This document shows, piece after piece, positions 7,271 to 14,176 of a stretch of DNA of 39,934 nucleotides (its first letter is position 1; every line of letters starts with the position of its first letter). The stretch is from NCBI GenBank assembly GCA_964365025.1, contig CAYIOJ010000004.1, positions 1-39,934 of the forward strand. Reading direction: 5' to 3'. Position numbers and translations under genes: made by a program. The notes under the pieces are model-generated. The model did not search any database. It saw only the letters and a program-made list of their open reading frames with translations, and was not told the origin of the DNA. The DNA comes from UBA10003 sp964365025 (GTDB taxonomy: Bacteria; Patescibacteriota; Patescibacteriia; Magasanikbacterales; UBA10003).

Positions 7271-10255
7271 TTAAAATTTCTTAATAACAATATCCACCAG
7301 CCGATTAAGATATTTATGGAAATCATTCACCTCTATTTTATTACCGTAGTCCTTCAAAAGCAACTCTTGAATGGCGCGCTTAATATCCTTGATAAATTCA
7401 TCGCGCTTTGATGATTCCTGCCAACCCCTGTCCAAAATAGCATCCAACCGCAAAACCAACTCGCGCAAAAACTCAATAAACACCGATTCTTTAAAATTTT
7501 TCACAAATTCTTCAGATATTACATAGAGTCCATATTCGCGTAAATTCAAACTTAAATCTTCCGCTTCATTGCCTTTTTTCTTTATATCATTTAACAATTC
7601 ATAATAGCGTTTTATTCGCTCTGACAAATCAATCTGGTTTTGCTCAAATTCTTTTTTTATCGCCGATAAGCGTTCACTAAATCGCTTGAATATCGGATCA
7701 GTATCAATATTCACCGAAATTTCGCGCTTTAACATTTTTTCCAAATTCAAGGCCTTTTCCTCATCGTCCATTTTTTCCAATTGTTGCAAAGCGTAAATTT
7801 CGTTGATTTTTAACTCACGAAAATTTTTGGTAATACCCTCATAATCCACTTTTTCCTGAATCAGCTCTTTTAGCTTTTGACCGTATGCCGACAGTTCGCG
7901 CATACTATATTCCTCACCCAAAAATTCTTTGGAAAAAGCCAAATAAAAACTGGTAATCCATTCAAACTTTCGCAGATATTGTTTTAAAAATGGATCGGGT
8001 GATAAAATCTCAAAAAACATTTTTAACTTGTTATAGCGGTCAATGAAAAACTGCTGTTTGTCTTCATTATCCACAAATATCTTCAAACAATAACGCAAAT
8101 TATCCATTGATGGATCCTCTGTATTTACATTTGCGAATAAACGCAAAATTTCATCCAATGTCTCAGTGAAACGCTCTTTAATTTGATCAATATTAAGCAT
8201 GGCCGTGTCCACGATACTTTCGTCAAAATTCAATGCCTGTTCCAAATTGCGCGTCATTCCATAATAATCAATAATCTTGCCGCAACCTTTATTTGGGTAC
8301 ACGCGATTAGTGCGGGCAATGGCTTGGAGCAAATTATGGTCGCGCAGTAGCTTGTCTAAATACATCATCTGCTCCACCGGCGCGTCAAAGCCGGTTAAAA
8401 GCATGTCGCACACCAGTAAAAATTTCAACGGATTGTGCGGATCCTTAAATTCGTCAATAATTCTCTCGCGCTGGCGTTTATTGGTATTGTATTCTTTCAA
8501 ATCGTCAGTGTCGCTGTTTCTGTCGCCTGGCGAATACACTACCGCCGACCATTCTTTTGGCACTAATTCGTCTAATAATTTTTTGTATTTGGCAGTTGTC
8601 TCGCGGTCATAACAAACAATTTGCGCCTTAAAACCATTGGGCAGCACATAAAGCTTATAATGTTCCACAATATCCTGAATAACCGCCCGCATCCGTTTAT
8701 CCAATTTTACAATCGCTTCTTTTTTGCCGTATTTTTTAGACAATAAATCTTTTTGCTTCGGTTCCAAATCCGCAGTAATTTCCTCAAACTGTTTGTCCAC
8801 TTGTTCCTCGTCCACAAAAAATTTGGACAAACGCGCTTCGTATGTTACCGGCAAGGTGGCTCCATCATCTATTGCCTGTTGAATTGAATAATAATCCAAA
8901 TATCGCTCCCCTTCCTCGCCAAAATTACGATGTGTATTCAAAGTAAGTCGGTCAATCGGCGTGCCGGTAAAACCAAAGAAAAAGGCGTTTTTCATGCTGA
9001 CGCGCAAATTGATAGACGCAAAACCCTCGTTGCCACGATGTCCTTCATCGCACAACACCACAATATTTTCACTTGAATTTTCCACTTTTGCCGGTAAATC
9101 ATTAAATTTCTGGATGGTGGAAATAAAAATCCCACGTTCGTCGTTCACAATTTTTTTAGCCAAATCACGCTTGGTTTCCACCCGCGCCACATTTAGCCCT
9201 CCGCAATTGACAAATGTTTCATAGATTTGATCGTCCAAGTCAATCCTATCTATTAACACAAATATTTTAGGATTTTTTAATTCCGGAGCAAAACGAAGTT
9301 TCCAAGCTGTAAAAAACATGGTTAAACTTTTGCCGCTCCCTTGTGTGTGCCAAATAAGGCCGCGTTTTTTATCACCTTCCAAAACTCTTTCAAAAATTTT
9401 ATTGGTCGCGCGCAACTGTTGGTAACGACCTATTTTTTTAATTGTTCGCTCTTTTGTTTTTTCAAAAACAATAAAATTTTTAATAATATCCAGCAACCGC
9501 TCTTTATCCAATAACGCTCCCAAAGTCATCTCCAAATTTTCTTCTTTTTCTCCGCCCGTCTCCTTTTTGTCATTCCCGCGAAGGCGGGAATCAATCGCTT
9601 CGTCTTTCCATTCCGCCCAATACTGCTTGGGGCTATAAGTAACGCCGTAAACAGTTTTTAATCCATCAGTCGCGATATTAAAACAATTGGGCAAAAACAA
9701 CTTCCACGCGTTGCGCTCATAGCGGCCAATTTGATCCACCGCATTTTCGTAATTCACCGACACCGAAGCGGTCGGACTTTTGGCCTCAATATCCACCACC
9801 GGTAAACCATTTAAAAACACCAAAATATCCGGCCTGATATTTTCACTGTTGCCCTCAAAATAAAACTGATTAGAAACTACAAATTGGTTATTTCTCAAAT
9901 TGTCAAAATCCACCATGCGATAATTTATCGTCCGTTGAGTCGCTAAATCCACAATATCAACACCATTTCTAAATAAATTCAAAAAACCCTCATTGGTATC
10001 AATTTTTTTAATTTCGCGCACCACATTAAACGCCTCGTCGTCATCAATATCATTGATTCGCTTAATCGCGGCTAACAACAACGGCGTAACAATATATTCG
10101 TTTTCAAACTCGCGCAACCGCGCAAACTCTTGCGGCGGAATATACTCATATCCAAGCCCGCCCCTTCTGTCATCCTGAGCGTCAGCGAAGGATCCCTTGC
10201 CGCTCAAAAACTCAATAATATGATTTTCTACCGTGTATTGTTCGTTGAATTTCAT
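7271..10255 (-). CDS. hsdR: Type I restriction endonuclease subunit R (HsdR)
   Basis: A 994-aa motor/nuclease subunit. The N-terminal nuclease core is seen in RPDILVFLNGLPVVDIEAKSP (about 139-160, PD-D-ExK). The superfamily 2 translocase follows: Walker A HTQGSGKS (about 302-309), motif II as LCDEGH (DEGH rather than DEAH), motif III GFTGTP, and motifs V-VI LLTGFDAP...QAIARTNR. A helical C-terminus binds the methylase. Two stretches look like palindromic genomic repeats read in frame: GSFADAQDDR (21-30) and IDSRLRGNDKK (about 220-231), both in loop-like positions. The frame is intact. It starts 8 nt after the upstream membrane-protein gene. Confidence 0.95.
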   Translation of the reverse strand: MKFNEQYTVENHIIEFLSGKGSFADAQDDRRGGLGYEYIPPQEFARLREFENEYIVTPLLLAAIKRINDIDDDEAFNVVREIKKIDTNEGFLNLFRNGVDIVDLATQRTINYRMVDFDNLRNNQFVVSNQFYFEGNSENIRPDILVFLNGLPVVDIEAKSPTASVSVNYENAVDQIGRYERNAWKLFLPNCFNIATDGLKTVYGVTYSPKQYWAEWKDEAIDSRLRGNDKKETGGEKEENLEMTLGALLDKERLLDIIKNFIVFEKTKERTIKKIGRYQQLRATNKIFERVLEGDKKRGLIWHTQGSGKSLTMFFTAWKLRFAPELKNPKIFVLIDRIDLDDQIYETFVNCGGLNVARVETKRDLAKKIVNDERGIFISTIQKFNDLPAKVENSSENIVVLCDEGHRGNEGFASINLRVSMKNAFFFGFTGTPIDRLTLNTHRNFGEEGERYLDYYSIQQAIDDGATLPVTYEARLSKFFVDEEQVDKQFEEITADLEPKQKDLLSKKYGKKEAIVKLDKRMRAVIQDIVEHYKLYVLPNGFKAQIVCYDRETTAKYKKLLDELVPKEWSAVVYSPGDRNSDTDDLKEYNTNKRQRERIIDEFKDPHNPLKFLLVCDMLLTGFDAPVEQMMYLDKLLRDHNLLQAIARTNRVYPNKGCGKIIDYYGMTRNLEQALNFDESIVDTAMLNIDQIKERFTETLDEILRLFANVNTEDPSMDNLRYCLKIFVDNEDKQQFFIDRYNKLKMFFEILSPDPFLKQYLRKFEWITSFYLAFSKEFLGEEYSMRELSAYGQKLKELIQEKVDYEGITKNFRELKINEIYALQQLEKMDDEEKALNLEKMLKREISVNIDTDPIFKRFSERLSAIKKEFEQNQIDLSERIKRYYELLNDIKKKGNEAEDLSLNLREYGLYVISEEFVKNFKESVFIEFLRELVLRLDAILDRGWQESSKRDEFIKDIKRAIQELLLKDYGNKIEVNDFHKYLNRLVDIVIKKF
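9569..9592. repeat. Palindromic interspersed repeat inside hsdR
   Basis: TGTCATTCCCGCGAAGGCGGGAATC contains the inverted arms ATTCCCGC/GCGGGAAT. On the minus strand it is read in frame as DSRLRGND. The same family of GTCATTCCCG...CGGGAAT palindromes occurs between genes at 30617-30684, 31076-31103 and 33090-33119. Confidence 0.7.
10168..10196. repeat. Second interspersed repeat inside hsdR
   Basis: GTCATCCTGAGCG...GAAGGATCC is read in frame near the HsdR N-terminus as GSFADAQDD. Similar CAGGATGAC/GGATCC segments are read in frame in the secreted protein at 24305-28429. Confidence 0.6.
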
Positions 10256-10263
10256 AAATTTAA

Positions 10264-10950
10264 TTATACATAATTTTCAGCCCCACAATGTGGACACCTT
10301 ACTTTTTTACTAGAAAAAGCCGCCAAAGTCTCAGGAAATGCGACACCGTCGCCGTCTTTGTATCTGAATCCTAGCCCACAAACCATACAGGTTGTTTGTT
10401 TCGTCGACGGTCTGCCAATAGCATCGGAATACCTTCCATAAGGCAACATCCCAGCTGGATCGTACACAGCCTCTGGTAATTCATAATTACCCAGCGAAGC
10501 CTTTGCTTTGTTCAGATCGTCAACAACTTTTTCAATCCTTTCTATATCTTTCTTATTATCTTTGTCCAGTTTACCGAGCTTTTCACTGTAAGATTTTATT
10601 AAACTATCAAGTGAATCCTCGTATTCCTTGACTCTTTTTTCTCTTTTTTCAGAAAGCTCACTCTCTCTTTCGTTTCTCTCTTTTATTATTTTCTTTTGTT
10701 CTTCCACATTTTTCTCAAGTTCTTCAAAAATCTTATTTCTCTGTTTTTTTGCTTCGGCGCCATTTACAAATATCAAGATAGCCACTATTATTGCTCCAAA
10801 TGTGAACAGTATCGTTAAAGAGGCAATAATTAGTACATACGGATCAAACCAATAATTCATATGCTGATTAGTCTTCTCAACAATAGAAGCATAATTATTC
10901 AACATCATTTGATATTGATCTGGTGCCTGTAAAAGTGTGGTTGTGTTCAT
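10264..10950 (-). CDS. Membrane protein with coiled coil and C-terminal zinc ribbon, in the R-M operon
   Basis: A 228-aa protein. One membrane segment (YVLIIASLTILFTFGAIIVAILIFV, about 38-62) is followed by a long charged coiled coil (about 67-155, e.g. KKIIKERNERESELSEKREKRVKEYEDSL). A C-terminal zinc ribbon follows, with CMVCGLGFRYKDGDGVAF then CPHCGAENYV. It overlaps the upstream zinc/DUF4145-like gene by 4 nt (ATGA), so the two are translationally coupled and probably act together. It has no recognised enzymatic motif. A membrane-tethered partner between hsdS and hsdR is unusual for a type I system. It could be a separate two-gene defence module; the function is unknown. Confidence 0.75.
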   Translation of the reverse strand: MNTTTLLQAPDQYQMMLNNYASIVEKTNQHMNYWFDPYVLIIASLTILFTFGAIIVAILIFVNGAEAKKQRNKIFEELEKNVEEQKKIIKERNERESELSEKREKRVKEYEDSLDSLIKSYSEKLGKLDKDNKKDIERIEKVVDDLNKAKASLGNYELPEAVYDPAGMLPYGRYSDAIGRPSTKQTTCMVCGLGFRYKDGDGVAFPETLAAFSSKKVRCPHCGAENYV

Positions 10951-11786
10951 ATCTTGTATTTTGTCAATAGTGTCTTTATCCCATCAGTAAATTTTTTCTT
11001 TTCCTCTTTTGTGCGTTTTATTTGATTTACTAAATACACCAAAGAATCTCTTATAATCTCAGCTAATTCCATACATTCTTCATCGGTTTTATCATGTAAT
11101 CCTACACTCAAAGCACCATAGAGTGCTTTAAGAGGATTAATGCCGGTGGCCTTTAAGGCGTCAGGTAGCAAATCTTTTACTAATTCTATCTTTTTTTCGG
11201 CAACTTTTGTTTTCTTTACCTCTTCTAGTGCTTTTTTGTAAGCGTCCTTTTCAGTTTGATCATCTATCAAATCTGGTATTGAATCCAACAATTCTCCAAT
11301 TATATTCTCGGTAATACGCCTAAAGTAAGCATAAGCACCTATACCATAACTTTGAGATTCACAAACCAGCCCTTTTTTATAATTATCCGCATGTACACCC
11401 AACATCTTTTCTAACTCTTGATTCATCTCAATACTCCATGATGGAAATTGACCAACTTTCATGTAAGAAACACATGCATATTCTTCGCCGTTGGTAGAGG
11501 TATTTTCCCCCTGAAAAAATTTTATATAAAATTGACGGACAAAACGTTTACAACAGGAACATTGATATTTTGCTCGAACAATTCTATCACCGACAAACTC
11601 GTTTGCCAACTGAAAATCAACCTCTGTGTATTGATTAACCATATTAAATGTCTGACATGAGTCACACACATCACAATGTAAATGTATTGCCGGCTTTTCT
11701 ATCAATGTGATTGAAACATGTGTATTCCATGTGGTTTTAAATTCTTTATAGAGTGGATAGGTTTCTAAAAATTCTTTATTTGGCAT
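10947..11786 (-). CDS. Zinc-binding DUF4145/HEPN-like protein, in the R-M operon
   Basis: A 279-aa protein. The N-terminal part has two cysteine pairs forming a likely zinc site (CDVCDSCQTF at about 38-47 and CSCCKRF at about 76-82). The C-terminal half is helical, with YFRRITENIIGELLDSIPDL and ALYGALSVGLHDKTDEECMELAEIIRDSLVYLVNQI. This resembles DUF4145, a HEPN-like domain common in restriction and abortive-infection loci. The canonical HEPN RNase motif (R-x4-6-H) is not clearly present, so a nuclease role is unproven. It starts 6 nt after hsdS and overlaps the next gene by 4 nt. Confidence 0.7.
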   Translation of the reverse strand: MPNKEFLETYPLYKEFKTTWNTHVSITLIEKPAIHLHCDVCDSCQTFNMVNQYTEVDFQLANEFVGDRIVRAKYQCSCCKRFVRQFYIKFFQGENTSTNGEEYACVSYMKVGQFPSWSIEMNQELEKMLGVHADNYKKGLVCESQSYGIGAYAYFRRITENIIGELLDSIPDLIDDQTEKDAYKKALEEVKKTKVAEKKIELVKDLLPDALKATGINPLKALYGALSVGLHDKTDEECMELAEIIRDSLVYLVNQIKRTKEEKKKFTDGIKTLLTKYKI

Positions 11787-11792
11787 ACATTT

Positions 11793-13028
11793 TTAATTTA
11801 AAATTTTCTTTCCACCCAACAAATCCCCCATTAATCCCTTTTTAAGTTGAGTGAAATTGTTTTTAATTTTTTTATAAGTTAAAATCTTTTCACCAATTGA
11901 AGATATGACGTTTACAATTTCTTGCTGTTCCGATTCTGGTGGAACTTGAACTGGACAGTCCAACACCTCATCTTTTCTCATATTCGTTTGGCTAACACCA
12001 TCATTAAATCCCAAAAAATATCGATTCCTATTTAGGACATAGTACAAAAATCTATTATTCATCGTTGTGGTTTTTATAGAACAAATTCTTTGATTAAGAG
12101 TGTATTTATCGTTTTCATTGACAAGAAAACATTTGGCCAACGCTTTTCCGTCAGGGATATCGCTCATAACCATGGCTATATCCCCATTCTCAACCGGACA
12201 AAAATTTTTGTCGGAGCGTTTCATAACTGAGCCGTCGGAAGATATAAATTTAGAATTTATAACTATATATTTTCCTTGTTCACAAATGTCTTTCTCATGC
12301 GCCTTTCCATTCGTAAACTTTCCCACATCACGCAATTTCAAGGTTTTCCATTCTATTGGGACTTCTCCCATCTTTGTCTTTTTAAATTTTGTATGTTTAA
12401 TACCGCAAGTAAAGATTCGCCGCATGAGCTCATCCTTCATTTTTTCAGTCGCGACAATAATATTATCAACTTTCTCAATCTCCTCATCCACTGCCCCCAA
12501 AATCTCCGCGATTTTGTTTTGGATGGCGAGAGGTGGAAGTAAAATTTTAAATTTAGGAATTTCTTGCACTTTTAAATGCAGAACAGTGGAACCACTGGAA
12601 ATATTACGCATGTATTGTCTAACTATGTCTTGCAATAAATAATAATAAATAAATTTTTTGTTGGTCAAATTTTTGTTAATATCCAAAGCTGACACATCCA
12701 TAGACATTAACATTTTTTTATCTGTAATATTTGGCACAAACAGAGGCGCACCAATTACATCGCCAGCTCTGGTCAAATCTGTATTAGCTATAATCAAGTC
12801 GCCACTATTAATCAAATCTTCTTCTGAGTATTTCCCCTTATAATATTTTATTCCTGCTTTATTAAAACCGCCACCCTTCGCTATACATTTTAAATTTATA
12901 AAAACAAGACCATCGGTTTCGTCGCCATAATCCGAGCTTTTATAAGTAAGCCCTTTTCTAATCTTTGCCACTTCTCCAAGATTCGTTTCTCTCCACCCTT
13001 CTGGAATTTTTGTTTTTTGTCTCAACAT
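11793..13028 (-). CDS. hsdS: Type I restriction specificity subunit (HsdS)
   Basis: A 411-aa subunit with two target-recognition domains, each followed by a conserved helix. The first half opens IPEGWRETNLGEVAKIRKGLTY and ends LPPLAIQNKIAEILGAVDEEIEKV. The second half opens MGEVPIEWKTLKLRDVGKFTNG and ends VPPESEQQEIVNVISSIGEKIL. This duplicated TRD-spacer design lets HsdS read a bipartite DNA target and set specificity for both methylation and cutting. The C-terminus (KGLMGDLLGGKK) is typical. The start is 2 nt after the stop of the 147-aa gene, so it is in the same operon. The recognised sequence cannot be predicted here. Confidence 0.95.
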   Translation of the reverse strand: MLRQKTKIPEGWRETNLGEVAKIRKGLTYKSSDYGDETDGLVFINLKCIAKGGGFNKAGIKYYKGKYSEEDLINSGDLIIANTDLTRAGDVIGAPLFVPNITDKKMLMSMDVSALDINKNLTNKKFIYYYLLQDIVRQYMRNISSGSTVLHLKVQEIPKFKILLPPLAIQNKIAEILGAVDEEIEKVDNIIVATEKMKDELMRRIFTCGIKHTKFKKTKMGEVPIEWKTLKLRDVGKFTNGKAHEKDICEQGKYIVINSKFISSDGSVMKRSDKNFCPVENGDIAMVMSDIPDGKALAKCFLVNENDKYTLNQRICSIKTTTMNNRFLYYVLNRNRYFLGFNDGVSQTNMRKDEVLDCPVQVPPESEQQEIVNVISSIGEKILTYKKIKNNFTQLKKGLMGDLLGGKKILN

Positions 13029-13030
13029 AA

Positions 13031-13474
13031 TTACTTTTTAACATCCAATCTATTAATTCCATTGTCTTCCAGTTCCTCTTGCCACTTATCTATAAATTCA
13101 TAATTTTTAGAAAACCTCTCTTCCCTACTCATTTCTTTTATTTTATCTTCACCATATTCGCGCACAAAATCTCTGTCGCCAAGCCGATGCGGCAACTCCT
13201 GCCAAAAGGTCTCGTTGTCATAATCATCCACCAATTTATTAACTTCGGTGTCTTCTTCAAACATTCTGGTCGGATAAAATTTTCCCTTATCCGTCTCTTC
13301 GTCGTCAACAAATTCCGGAAAACCAAACTCTTTGGCAAAAGAAAAAATATGATCTTCCACCTTCTCATAATTCTCTAATTTGTCGTCAATGCGGCTGGAA
13401 TTAGCCACCCAATTACCTAAATATACCAATTTTAACAATGTTTCGTATTGCTCTTTGCTTAATTCAATTTGCAT
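13031..13474 (-). CDS. Hypothetical acidic protein, first gene of the hsdS-hsdR operon
   Basis: A 147-aa acidic, all-helical protein: MQIELSKEQYETLLKLVYLGNWVANSSRIDDKLENYEKVEDHIFSFAKEFG near the start, then DYDNETFWQELPHRLGDRDFVREYGEDKI. It has no cysteines, membrane segment or recognised catalytic motif. The 'YD-ETFW-EL--RL--RDF' block looks like a conserved family found as short hypothetical proteins in many bacteria, but I cannot name it. It is the promoter-proximal gene of the operon and lies 2 nt before hsdS. A strongly acidic small protein here could be a DNA mimic or a control protein; that is speculation. Confidence 0.7.
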   Translation of the reverse strand: MQIELSKEQYETLLKLVYLGNWVANSSRIDDKLENYEKVEDHIFSFAKEFGFPEFVDDEETDKGKFYPTRMFEEDTEVNKLVDDYDNETFWQELPHRLGDRDFVREYGEDKIKEMSREERFSKNYEFIDKWQEELEDNGINRLDVKK

Positions 13475-13519
13475 ATAAAAAATAATTAATTTTAAGCTTA
13501 TTTTTTAGTATATTCTACG

Positions 13520-13549
13520 ATTTTATCCACAGGGTATTGACGCTGTCAA
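13520..13549 (-). promoter_or_regulatory. Promoter of the 147aa-hsdS-hsdR operon, overlapping the sRNA promoter
   Basis: On the minus strand, TTGACA (13549-13544) and TAAAAT (13525-13520) are separated by 18 nt; the start near 13513 leaves a 39-nt leader to the ATG at 13474. Its -35 lies in the palindrome TTGACGCTGTCAA (13537-13549), whose other half is the -35 of the divergent small-RNA promoter. A DnaA box, TTATCCACA (13523-13531), covers the spacer and part of the -10. Confidence 0.7.
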
Positions 13550-13565
13550 TTTACTATGGTATAAT
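13537..13565 (+). promoter_or_regulatory. Promoter of the small RNA in the R-M island
   Basis: TTGACG at 13537-13542 and TATAAT at 13560-13565, spacer exactly 17 nt. The predicted start at about 13572 coincides with the first base of a 12-bp stem. A DnaA box ends 5 nt upstream of the -35. Confidence 0.85.
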
Positions 13566-13571
13566 GATTTT

Positions 13572-13684
13572 GTAAGCATTTGTGAGGGCTTCGGCTCTCC
13601 AGCGGTCAACGCATAAACCGCAGACAAATGTTTACGAAAAATATTTTGAAAAAGCCGTCAACCGTTGGGATGATGGTTTTTTGT
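13572..13684 (+). ncRNA. Structured small RNA with three-way junction, inside the R-M island
   Basis: A compact non-coding RNA of about 112 nt. Stem P1 is 12 bp (GTAAGCATTTGT 13572-13583 with ACAAATGTTTAC 13624-13635, one G-U). It encloses P2 (GAGGGC/GCTCTC, 13584-13599) capped by a cUUCGg tetraloop, and P3 (GCGGT/ACCGC, 13602-13621) with a 10-nt loop. Junction strands are 0, 2 and 2 nt. An A-rich single strand (13636-13653) leads to a hairpin terminator. It is antiparallel to all surrounding genes; its 3' end reaches the stop codon of the 162-aa gene. No open reading frame of note lies in it. It matches no RNA family I know. Possible roles: antisense or scaffold regulator, RNA antitoxin, or control of restriction expression. 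Confidence 0.75.
13655..13682. terminator. Terminator of the small RNA, also between the 162-aa and 147-aa genes
   Basis: CCGTCA (13655-13660) pairs with TGATGG (13671-13676) with one G-U, plus an inner CC/GG. TTTTTT follows at 13677-13682. Read on the minus strand it ends GACGGCTTTTT, so it may also stop transcripts of hsdM and the 162-aa gene. Confidence 0.75.
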
Positions 13685-13685
13685 T

Positions 13686-14174
13686 TTAATCTTCTTCCAA
13701 ATTACCTGAATAAAAAACCTTTTTAATGCCACCGTTGCAATCGGTTTCCTTTTTCCAAGATGGATATAAACTCCAAAAAAATGGCAAACCACCTTCAATC
13801 TCTTTTGCGACCACTTTAAAACGAACGCCCAAGGAAACCATAACGGCGATAAATACATAATAACGCACTATCTTAGGCCTTTTTTCCCAACGAGAATTTA
13901 TTTTTTGCTTAACCATCATCATCCGTTCATCATATTCCTGTAAAGTATGTGAAAGTTTTATTACATCCACTGCTTTTGGCAAGAGTCTTAATCTGATATA
14001 TTGCTCCATTGTGGACCGCCCACGGTTCCAAGATTTAGATAAAATATGTTCAAAACCATATTTATTAAACTGCACATCTTTTTTAAGATAAGGGCAATGC
14101 ACCGGGCCTAACCCGTTGTAATATTCTTTGGTTTCCTTTTTAACTTTTTCAAATTTTTCTTCTGCAATTTCCAT
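13686..14174 (-). CDS. Hypothetical protein, possibly BECR-type nuclease, between hsdM and the sRNA
   Basis: A 162-aa protein with HCPYLKKDVQFNKYGFEHILSKSWNRGRSTMEQYIRLRLL near the start and RFKVVAKEIEGGLPFFWSLYPSWKKE near the end. The combination of a GFEHI histidine helix, an R-rich helix, and a final strand pair 'VVAKEI-GG--FFWS-YP-W' resembles the barnase/EndoU/colicin-E5/RelE-like (PBECR) group of small RNase domains seen in phage and toxin proteins; I am not certain of this. It starts 2 nt after hsdM, so it is co-expressed with the methylase, not with hsdR. It converges on the small RNA, whose 3' end overlaps its 3' end. Confidence 0.6.
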   Translation of the reverse strand: MEIAEEKFEKVKKETKEYYNGLGPVHCPYLKKDVQFNKYGFEHILSKSWNRGRSTMEQYIRLRLLPKAVDVIKLSHTLQEYDERMMMVKQKINSRWEKRPKIVRYYVFIAVMVSLGVRFKVVAKEIEGGLPFFWSLYPSWKKETDCNGGIKKVFYSGNLEED

Positions 14175-14176
14175 AT

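Noticed and set aside
13572..13635. Hammerhead ribozyme or tRNA-like identity for the small RNA
   Set aside because: Junction strands are 0, 2 and 2 nt and lack CUGANGA/GAAA; stem P1 is 12 bp, not a 7-bp acceptor.
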